Shown piece after piece: positions 53,330-61,144 of a stretch of 64,000 bases of DNA (the stretch's first letter is position 1; the number at the start of each line of letters is the position of its first letter). Source of the stretch: an uncultured Alphaproteobacteria bacterium (lineage in GTDB: Bacteria; Pseudomonadota; Alphaproteobacteria; UBA11222); the NCBI GenBank assembly GCA_947258435.1, contig CAMYID010000023.1, forward strand, positions 186,001 to 250,000. The letters are read 5' to 3'. The notes below the pieces were generated by a model. That model saw nothing but the letters and a program-made list of their open reading frames with translations. It had not been told where the DNA came from and made no database searches. Position numbers and translations under genes: made by a program.

Positions 53330-55776
53330 TACGCCAGTGTCAGGTTCGCAAGGATTGTGTAGAAATGCTCGTCATCGGTCTGATAGAGCGCTTTGAAGCC
53401 GTCATCGGCAATCAGTCCGGCATAGGACAGCCGGAAGACGATATTCTGGCTCATCAGCGGGCGATAGATTGCCGACGCGGACAAATCCCAACCGATCCCG
53501 GTATCGATTTCACCCTGGTTTCGGACAGTCTCCAACACATCGGGTTCATTGAAATCAAGCCGGTTGAAGTTCGTCGAAATCCGCAACTGTGGCAGAACGT
53601 CAAAATCGGTCCCGATGCCCAACAGGCGTATACCGGGGTTAACGAAATTGGACTGCCCATGCTCCTTCGAAGCCCGCAAATCAGCAAGCAAGCCGTTACG
53701 TGGTGAAAGCGTTACCCCACCGCCCCCGATAAGCGGGATGTTCTGGCGTATCCAGAAGCTTGTGTCGGCGCCGGCAAACTGCGGATTTTCAAAGATCGCG
53801 GAAAAGCCTTCCGAACGCTGATCAAACGGATCGTCATCGCCGCTTGCATAAAGCGCCGAACCGCGCAGCCGCATCCAGCTATAGTCAATCGAGGGTTCCG
53901 CCGCCAGGAAATAGGCGCGGATGTCACTATCCTCATCGGTAAAGGACGAGCCACGCTCTTCACCCAGCGCGTAATAGCCCGAGACCGACAAGTTCAGCCG
54001 GCCGAAATGGCCATCGCCATTATAACCCAGATAGGTCACGTCATATTCACGCGGCCGCTCAAGCCCCAGTGACGCCGGCCGCTGAATGAAATCGTTATCA
54101 TCGAAGAAGAAGCTTTCCTCGCGATTACGATTATAGGCAATCGTTGCCTGACTGACGAAGCCCAGAACAGGGAAATCCTGATAGTACAGGTTCGCAAGGA
54201 AGGTATCGTCCTCGCGATTGTCCTCGCTAATATCGTTCAGGCCGCTATTGGTGTCTTTCTCCAGCCGCCTGATCCAGGCCAGATTATACTGGAAGATGTT
54301 ATTGTTCCGCGTACCAAAGAAGCGGACGCCAAACTGATTGTCCTGGAACAGGAAACCACGGAAATCAAAGTTGAAAGGCTGAATTCCGACACGGATTGAG
54401 TCAAAGTCATAACGATCCGACACATTGCGGATATGGTAATCGACAAATGCTTCCTGCAACCCGATATGCTTATCCGAACGGTCGGTCCCGCGATCAGGTG
54501 CGCGCTTGAGAATGCCAAGCTCTTCGACTTTCACATAATTATAGTTGAAAACGGGTGTCAGCCGGAATTCCCAATCCGGTGGCTTATAGGCGGTGTTGCC
54601 CTTGACGATCGTCAGGTTCGTAATCAGATTCTGATTGAAGACAGTCTGATCCGGATCACCGAACAAGTCGTTCCGATCCCGACGCTTTGTCGTCGCGATC
54701 CCGAGCGGCACCGGGAAGGCCCGCGGTTCGTAAATCGTATCTGAAATAATGTTCAGCAGCACAAACCAATCATCGAAGATCGGCTTATCCCCCTTCAGAA
54801 CATTATTGTTGTACGGATCGTACCATTTCCCCTTGATGCCCAGCCCCTCAAGCAGGCGCCAGCGATCAGGTATCGGCACCAGATCAACTTCCCGATTATC
54901 GAGATAGCGCATCAGATCCTGAAATGTCCGCGGCAAACCCGATGGCGGCGCGATACCTTCACGCGCACGCGCATCCCGATCTTCGGGGACCGTACCGTCA
55001 AGCTCATCTGCGCCGCTCTCTCCGGGTCGGCGGCGCGCCTGCGCCAACTGATCTTCAGCACGGCCGATATAAGGGTTATAGCCCGGCACGACGGTGAATG
55101 GTGGCTGATAGCTTGCCACCGGTTGCCGGTTTGGAGCGGTATCCGCGGCCCCTGACTGTGCCTGCAGAAATGCCGGCGCTTGTGCCACGGCTGCCGGCCG
55201 TGAACCAATCGCGCGCGCCCAGTCGGTATTGTCCGGCTGTGCCTGCGGTGCCGTGACGATCGGCGCGGGGGGCATGGCCGCAACCGGCATTTCTACGGGC
55301 TGCACGGGGGCTGGTTGCACGGGGTTCGGCTGCGCATAGCGCGGTATCTGTTGAACATATGCCGGCTGGCTGTAAGTCGGCTGGCTGTAAGTCGGCTGGT
55401 TATAGGCTGGTTGCGCCTGCTGGCCGTAATAATTATTTGCCGCCGGATAAGCTGTTGCCGGAGACGCATCGTAGGGATTGTATCCGGTCTGCGGCGCATA
55501 GCCTTGCTGCTGCGTATAGGCCGGCTGTGGATATCGTGCCTGTGGCGCGGGTGGGGAGTAAGCCTGCGGTGCAGGTACGGCACCGCGCGAATAGCCGGAG
55601 TTGTACCCCTGATAAGCGGCACCACCCTGATAACCGGCCGCCTGCCCCACGCCCGCTGGCGTACCGGCAGTTACCGGTACGCCATATTGATTGAGTGCTT
55701 CCTTACCCGCAAAAACCGGCTGCAGTGTGCCGACCAGAATTGCCGCAATACCAACCGACGCGCTGAGGGATTTCAT
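53326..55776 (-). CDS. Outer-membrane beta-barrel (porin-like) protein with Q/P/Y-rich N-terminal extension
   Basis: MKSLSASVGIAAILVGTLQPVFAGKEA signal peptide (ATG 55776, 16 bp after the upstream stop); alternating amphipathic strands; C-terminal NLTLAY; ATGA overlap with the downstream decaheme gene. Confidence 0.75.
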   Translation of the reverse strand: MKSLSASVGIAAILVGTLQPVFAGKEALNQYGVPVTAGTPAGVGQAAGYQGGAAYQGYNSGYSRGAVPAPQAYSPPAPQARYPQPAYTQQQGYAPQTGYNPYDASPATAYPAANNYYGQQAQPAYNQPTYSQPTYSQPAYVQQIPRYAQPNPVQPAPVQPVEMPVAAMPPAPIVTAPQAQPDNTDWARAIGSRPAAVAQAPAFLQAQSGAADTAPNRQPVASYQPPFTVVPGYNPYIGRAEDQLAQARRRPGESGADELDGTVPEDRDARAREGIAPPSGLPRTFQDLMRYLDNREVDLVPIPDRWRLLEGLGIKGKWYDPYNNNVLKGDKPIFDDWFVLLNIISDTIYEPRAFPVPLGIATTKRRDRNDLFGDPDQTVFNQNLITNLTIVKGNTAYKPPDWEFRLTPVFNYNYVKVEELGILKRAPDRGTDRSDKHIGLQEAFVDYHIRNVSDRYDFDSIRVGIQPFNFDFRGFLFQDNQFGVRFFGTRNNNIFQYNLAWIRRLEKDTNSGLNDISEDNREDDTFLANLYYQDFPVLGFVSQATIAYNRNREESFFFDDNDFIQRPASLGLERPREYDVTYLGYNGDGHFGRLNLSVSGYYALGEERGSSFTDEDSDIRAYFLAAEPSIDYSWMRLRGSALYASGDDDPFDQRSEGFSAIFENPQFAGADTSFWIRQNIPLIGGGGVTLSPRNGLLADLRASKEHGQSNFVNPGIRLLGIGTDFDVLPQLRISTNFNRLDFNEPDVLETVRNQGEIDTGIGWDLSASAIYRPLMSQNIVFRLSYAGLIADDGFKALYQTDDEHFYTILANLTLAY
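55364..55405. repeat. 15-bp tandem repeat (GGCTGGCTGTAAGTC) encoding the YSQPT/YSQPA unit
   Basis: Direct reading; two exact copies plus a partial third copy. Confidence 0.85.
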
Positions 55777-55792
55777 AAAACGATTTCCCACC

Positions 55793-57832
55793 CTATTTCC
55801 CCTCACATACGTTCTGCTCACGGGACCCGAGGAATGGCGCGAACGGACAGCTGACATAACGCAGGCGCACCCCGTTCGGTCGCAAGCCATCCGCCCTGAC
55901 CGCCGAGGGCGCATTGCCGACCCCGTTAGCCAGCGCCACACCGGCATTGTGCAGACCGAGGAAAGAGATCATATCATCCTGGTCGACGCCATCGCCCGAC
56001 ACACCGATCCCACCGACAAGCACACCATTCTTGAAAATCGGGACACTGCCGGGGAAGATCTGCAACCCGTTCGCCAGCGGATTAAGCCCCGAGGTTACCG
56101 ACCGGATCGGCGAACAGCCAAACCCCGTATCATTGACAAACCCGTCCCCGTCGGGATCGAAATCCGGCACACCGTCACCGGTAATATCAATATTCAAATT
56201 CAGCACAAACAGAATGTGATTGAGGATGTTTGGCACAACCAGATCAAGCTGCATACCGGTCGAGAACGGGCTCCAGTTGCCAATCGGCCGGCTGAGCGGC
56301 CCCGGTCCGTTCGTATCCACCCCGTCTGGGAAGAAGGGCCGCGACAGGTTGCCGCCCGACCGGTCGGCAAAGGCGATTCCATCACGTAATGCATTCGGAC
56401 CGATGAAGGCCTGCACCTGGCGTACATAATTCGGAATATTGTAATTATGCCCCGGGATAAGCCCGTTCAGCGTATTTGCGGTGAGCTGAATAACAGGGAA
56501 AACCTGCGGGTTCTCAAGATTTGCTGCCGCATTGGGGCTGGAAATCAAGGCCGCAGTCCGTGCCTTCTGCAGTGACACATCGATGCCGAATAATGGCCCG
56601 TCCGGTGTCCTGGCCTGACCAAGCACCTGCCCTTCGGCATCCACGACCGATACGGTGACCTGAATGAAGCTCTGTAACGGCCGCCGGATCTGCGCACGAC
56701 CGCTAAACGCTACCCGCAGCGCATGGCCGATGATCGTCGACACGTCATTGACCGTCAGATTCTGACCGCCATTTGGCGCACCGGCAATAATCGGGAAGTA
56801 AGGGACATCCGCCCCGCTGACCAATAAAAACGGATTAACCCCGGTGATGTTGACGACATTTGTATAGGCCGCGCCGTCAGTGGCGGTATTGATCGCCCGG
56901 ATACCGGATGCAGAAGTACCGTAAACCTGCCCGGCAATCGGCGCGCCATCGGTGTAACCGGTGACAGCGACGAAGTTCGCAGGCGTCGGTGCGGGCGCCG
57001 TTGCCGGCGTAGTTACCAATGCGCGTGTATCCACATCGGTGTAGCGGAAAGACTTTCCTTCGACGAAAATTCTGTCGGCGCGAATATTGCGCGGCGCGCC
57101 GAACCCGACCGTCCCCGCAATTGCAATGATTTCATCGGGATTACTGTCGATATTGCTGGTTACAGTATCCAGGCCGTAAATGCCGTCTGCCACGATGCCG
57201 ATACCGCCAACCGGCACGCCGCCCTTGTAAAGCGGCAATCCACCCGGATCGGCAGACAGCCCCAGGGGCGAGCGCTTGGGTCCGCGGAACTGATCCGCCG
57301 GAACCGGTGCCGCGGCATTGATGAAACGCCGGCTCAGATCCGAACAGGGCAACTGACTGAACTGCACACCGAACAACGGACCGCTTGGCGCAAAATCTTC
57401 CCCCGGATTGAAATGCTCCTGCACGATCTGGCTTGCCGTGCGGGTCGTAAAGGCATTGCCCCCTGACGACAGATAGGCCCCGGTAATCGCTTTTGCGATT
57501 GCCCCAAGGCTTGCGGGCACAACCCCGGCCAGGCCGTCAATCCCGGTACCGATTGCCCGGCCTGACGTGACTGTTACCGTCGCCGGGGCGCCCGGCATCT
57601 GATACACCGCCAACACATTACCCACACGATCGACAACCGCGATTGTCGCGGGCAACCCGCGAACATTGGCTTCCTGCTGCGCCTGCGCGACGATCTGATT
57701 GACATCGGCAATGGTCAGATTTTGTGCAACTGCCTTGTCTGTCGCGGCCCAAACCCCGCAGACAGCCAGCATGACCGCGACAAAGCCAAGCGCACGGCCA
57801 GCCAGGGCGGAGATAGAACTGAGCTTTTTCAT
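55793..57832 (-). CDS. Secreted protein with two GlcG/HbpS (DUF336) haem-binding-like domains
   Basis: LTIADVNQIVAQAQQEANVRGLPATIAVVDRVGNVLAVYQMPG and LTVNDVSTIIGHALRVA...VTVSVVDAEGQVLGQARTPDG; N-terminal signal-like segment; ATG 57832 or 57844. Confidence 0.82.
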   Translation of the reverse strand: MKKLSSISALAGRALGFVAVMLAVCGVWAATDKAVAQNLTIADVNQIVAQAQQEANVRGLPATIAVVDRVGNVLAVYQMPGAPATVTVTSGRAIGTGIDGLAGVVPASLGAIAKAITGAYLSSGGNAFTTRTASQIVQEHFNPGEDFAPSGPLFGVQFSQLPCSDLSRRFINAAAPVPADQFRGPKRSPLGLSADPGGLPLYKGGVPVGGIGIVADGIYGLDTVTSNIDSNPDEIIAIAGTVGFGAPRNIRADRIFVEGKSFRYTDVDTRALVTTPATAPAPTPANFVAVTGYTDGAPIAGQVYGTSASGIRAINTATDGAAYTNVVNITGVNPFLLVSGADVPYFPIIAGAPNGGQNLTVNDVSTIIGHALRVAFSGRAQIRRPLQSFIQVTVSVVDAEGQVLGQARTPDGPLFGIDVSLQKARTAALISSPNAAANLENPQVFPVIQLTANTLNGLIPGHNYNIPNYVRQVQAFIGPNALRDGIAFADRSGGNLSRPFFPDGVDTNGPGPLSRPIGNWSPFSTGMQLDLVVPNILNHILFVLNLNIDITGDGVPDFDPDGDGFVNDTGFGCSPIRSVTSGLNPLANGLQIFPGSVPIFKNGVLVGGIGVSGDGVDQDDMISFLGLHNAGVALANGVGNAPSAVRADGLRPNGVRLRYVSCPFAPFLGSREQNVCEGK

Positions 57833-57913
57833 GCCACGATTCATCCTGCTCTCACTTGCCCTCGCATCAAGATGATGCATTCCGTTCCTCGCTTCACTGA
57901 CGATCCCCATCGG

Positions 57914-58366
57914 CTAATTCCTGCGAAACACGTCAAAGCTGCCGAACTTCAACACGCCGGCCGCGCGATAATAAACAGTCACTTTGATCGGAAAATTACT
58001 GGCCGACAGATCCTGATTGAGAACCTGAAACTGCAGATTATCCCCTGCCGGGACAAAGCCGTTATCGGGCAATGAAGCAAGGTCGCGGTCCCAGGGCTGA
58101 AACAGCCCCGCATTGTCGCGCAGCAAGGGCTGGCTGCCCGAAGACTGAATGACCACATGGGTCGCGGTCGGTACATCCCCTCCCAGAGCGATCGTCTTGT
58201 TGACGACACCAGCGGTGACATTCGCCAGCACAACCGGCGTCAGCACTCGCCCATCCACATTCAGATCAGGCTCCGCCAGAGCAGGAGTCGCCCCCGCCGC
58301 CAGCACAAACAGCGCCAGAAGATTCGTCGGCCGTAAACCGGAAATAAACCGCAACACCCGCATCAT
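57914..58366 (-). CDS. Small secreted protein of unknown function in the cytochrome operon
   Basis: Signal peptide ALFVLAAGATPALA; directly abuts the FHA-cytochrome stop; no recognised domain. Confidence 0.7.
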   Translation of the reverse strand: MMRVLRFISGLRPTNLLALFVLAAGATPALAEPDLNVDGRVLTPVVLANVTAGVVNKTIALGGDVPTATHVVIQSSGSQPLLRDNAGLFQPWDRDLASLPDNGFVPAGDNLQFQVLNQDLSASNFPIKVTVYYRAAGVLKFGSFDVFRRN

Positions 58367-60139
58367 CTAACTTCCATTATCCCCTGTTCCGTATTCCGCA
58401 TCGCGTTGCCCCGCCGGCATGTCCGGCCCTGTCCAGGCCGCTGCGGCGACCGGTTTCATCATCGGCTCACCGTCCAGATGATAATCATGACAGGTCACAC
58501 AGTTCGACGGCACCTTGTCTGCGGCATTCTCACCCGAGTGACAATCCTGGCAAATTTCGATTTTCGGCAACAGGACGTCGGTTGCAAGATGCGATTTGTC
58601 CGCAGCGTGACAATTTTCACAGGCGACGATCTCAAAATGGCTCTTATGGTCATAACGCCCGCCGGGCAGCCAGCGGTTGCTAACCGATGCAGGCACCACA
58701 GACCAGTTGAGCGGCCCGGCTCCTTCGCCGGTCATCACCTCGTGACATGTCCCGCACATGGTACGGCCAAATGCCTGATCGGCAACTTTCCGCGCCTGCT
58801 GCTCGGCCCATTCCTTGGGATTGGCCTTTACGACTTCCTGTCTGACGGGCTCCGACCCCGGACGGCGGCGGCTGATCAGCTCTTCCCGGCCGCCCGCATC
58901 TGAGACACCGCCGCGCAGGGCAAAATCACTGTAGAACTCGCGAATAAGCAATTGCGCGTTATCAACCTGCCCGTGCGGCAAAACACGGTCCGGCCGCCGC
59001 GGCTCGAACTTGAGCTGATGGCAGCGCTCGCATTGCGCCTCCATCTCTATCGGGAAGAAACTCGCACCCGATGGTTCGCTGACATGACAGGATTCGCACA
59101 CAAGTTCTTCGCGTCCCTTCGGGCCACGAATACCGTCTTTCTTCAGATGCACATCATGCGGAAAACGCAGCCCCGAACGCTCGACAAGCTTCTCGGGCTC
59201 GTTCAGCGAAATTCGCTTACTCTGCTGCGCAAGGGGATCAAGCATGACCACGGGGCGGAATTCGGGGTGTTCTTCCTCGAAATTCGACGCATTGAGCAAA
59301 TTCGTGTCCGGCGCCGCCGCTTCGATATCCGCATGGCAGTCCGCGCAGAAGCTGTCCTGCATGATGGAAATCGCCGCATCGCCATTATGTTCTTTATGGC
59401 AACTCTGACAGGCGCTTGCAGCCGCATCCTGATACAGCCCGACCTCCGCAAGCTCGGGCGCCTGCGGGTCAAAATGGTGCGTTATTTTCTCGTGGCAGGA
59501 AAAGCATGCCTCATCCTTCACCTGCACAAACGCTTCCTCATGACACACGTTGCACTGCATGCTGATGAAACGGTGCGCTGTCGAAATCGTGCCGCTGTCC
59601 CAGGATTGGTCAAGCCGAAAGGCAATTTCGCTGCGCGGCTTGGGTTCCTCATGCTGAATGAAGAATACAATTGGCGCGACCAGAAACAGCGCGATAATCG
59701 CCAGCGCCCAGCCCCAGGACCAGGCACGTTTGCTGACACCGCGATCAGCAAGGTTTGTAACGCTTCTTGCGGCGAGCGCCTCGTAATCATCGCCAAGCGG
59801 CCGCACGAGTTCGACATCGATTGCGACATCCTTACCCTCAGGCGCCTCGACCACCGTCACGTCATAGGGGCCGATACCGATGACGTCGCCAGCATCCACC
59901 GCGCGGGCAGGCACGGAAATGCCATTGACCCGGATATCGGCATCTTCCTCCGCCTCGACGAACAGGCCGCCGGGACGATGGTGTATAACGGCATGCTCCA
60001 GCCGGACGCGCGGATCCGCCAGATAAACTTCCGCATTGGTGGCACGGCCAAAACGCAATGTTTCGGCTTCAAGCTCTTCCGGCTTGCGCGAGACCCCGCC
60101 CCTCGACAGGCGTGTCAGATATGTAACAACAGCTTCCAC
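58367..60139 (-). CDS. FHA-like domain, single TM helix, decaheme c-type cytochrome
   Basis: N-terminal LRFGRATNAEVYLADPRVRLEHAVIHHRPGGLFVEAEEDADIRVNG; TM WGWALAIIALFLVAPIVFFI; ten CxxCH (CNVCH, CFSCH, CQSCH, CADCH, CESCH, CERCH, CGTCH, CENCH, CQDCH, CVTCH). Confidence 0.88.
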   Translation of the reverse strand: MEAVVTYLTRLSRGGVSRKPEELEAETLRFGRATNAEVYLADPRVRLEHAVIHHRPGGLFVEAEEDADIRVNGISVPARAVDAGDVIGIGPYDVTVVEAPEGKDVAIDVELVRPLGDDYEALAARSVTNLADRGVSKRAWSWGWALAIIALFLVAPIVFFIQHEEPKPRSEIAFRLDQSWDSGTISTAHRFISMQCNVCHEEAFVQVKDEACFSCHEKITHHFDPQAPELAEVGLYQDAAASACQSCHKEHNGDAAISIMQDSFCADCHADIEAAAPDTNLLNASNFEEEHPEFRPVVMLDPLAQQSKRISLNEPEKLVERSGLRFPHDVHLKKDGIRGPKGREELVCESCHVSEPSGASFFPIEMEAQCERCHQLKFEPRRPDRVLPHGQVDNAQLLIREFYSDFALRGGVSDAGGREELISRRRPGSEPVRQEVVKANPKEWAEQQARKVADQAFGRTMCGTCHEVMTGEGAGPLNWSVVPASVSNRWLPGGRYDHKSHFEIVACENCHAADKSHLATDVLLPKIEICQDCHSGENAADKVPSNCVTCHDYHLDGEPMMKPVAAAAWTGPDMPAGQRDAEYGTGDNGS

Positions 60140-60147
60140 GCCAGCCC

Positions 60148-60981
60148 CTACCAGTAAAAGAAGACCGCCACGATATGCGTCGCGAGCGCTGCAAGCAGCG
60201 CAAAGGAAATCGGCACGTGAATATACAACCAGACGTCAAGCAGTGCCTTATAGCGGACATCGCGCCGCGCCCGGCGCACCAGTTCCTCTTTCCGCGCCAT
60301 CAAAGCAATAAGCCCGCGCAGATTCTCGCTCTGTGCGGTTGAGGCGGATGCGGCCAGGTCCTGCAATTGCCGATTGGCGGCGATCGTCGGGCAATCCGCA
60401 TCGCGCCCGGAGAGCTGCTGACGAAAGCTTCCGCCGATCACCGTATCTTCCGCCGCATGCAGAACGATCTGGTTGATTTTATCGCCAAGCGACATCGCCA
60501 TATCACGGCACTGCGCATCAAGCTCGGCGATATCCTGCAATATCTGATCGAGCGTCGCACCACCCCGGTTACGGGTCATCAGATCGGGCACCCGCAGATA
60601 GGCCACCAATCCGAACACGCCGCTGCCAATGACAAAAATCATCAGCGCATAGGCCAGCGTATGAACGTTCCAGCCGAACTGAAAACCGGTATGGAGGGTA
60701 GCGACAAAAATCAGCGCCAGCCCGAGATAGACATGCGCGCTCAGCCAGTCTTCGACCGACAGGCTGGCAGCCCCGTAGCGACGCTTGCGAATACCGAACC
60801 ACATCAGCCAGACAATCAGCAGCGCCCCGATCGTGCCCAATCCATATCCAAGCCAGGTCCCCCCATTCGCAACGCCATAGGCGGGATCATGCAGAACATA
60901 CAGACCGATCGCCACCGCAACGACCAGCAACGCCCACTTCAGATATAAATAATTCCTGAAAACCAGGATGGATTGATGCAT
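60148..60981 (-). CDS. Integral membrane cytochrome b-like protein
   Basis: About five TM helices; two His pairs each spaced 14 residues (HVYLGLALIFVATLH and HVPISFALLAALATH). Confidence 0.65.
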   Translation of the reverse strand: MHQSILVFRNYLYLKWALLVVAVAIGLYVLHDPAYGVANGGTWLGYGLGTIGALLIVWLMWFGIRKRRYGAASLSVEDWLSAHVYLGLALIFVATLHTGFQFGWNVHTLAYALMIFVIGSGVFGLVAYLRVPDLMTRNRGGATLDQILQDIAELDAQCRDMAMSLGDKINQIVLHAAEDTVIGGSFRQQLSGRDADCPTIAANRQLQDLAASASTAQSENLRGLIALMARKEELVRRARRDVRYKALLDVWLYIHVPISFALLAALATHIVAVFFYW

Positions 60982-61144
60982 GTCTGCCCCTTATTCGACC
61001 GCATGGCGCAACGCCACCCGGCAACCCCTCAACAATCCCTGTTTTATCTTCTTCGACCAGACGGGGGCCAAGATCCGACACACCGCCACACAACTGATTC
61101 TACACTGTTTTTGCCTGCCGCCCCCGGCTGGCACCGCACAATCT

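Noticed and set aside
51638-53362. 574-aa ORF on the + strand
   Set aside because: Antisense to the decaheme cytochrome; composition (Arg/Ile/His-rich, no domain) is typical of mirror ORFs in GC-rich genes.
58952-60157. 401-aa ORF on the + strand
   Set aside because: Antisense to the FHA-decaheme gene, whose ten CxxCH motifs show which strand is coding.
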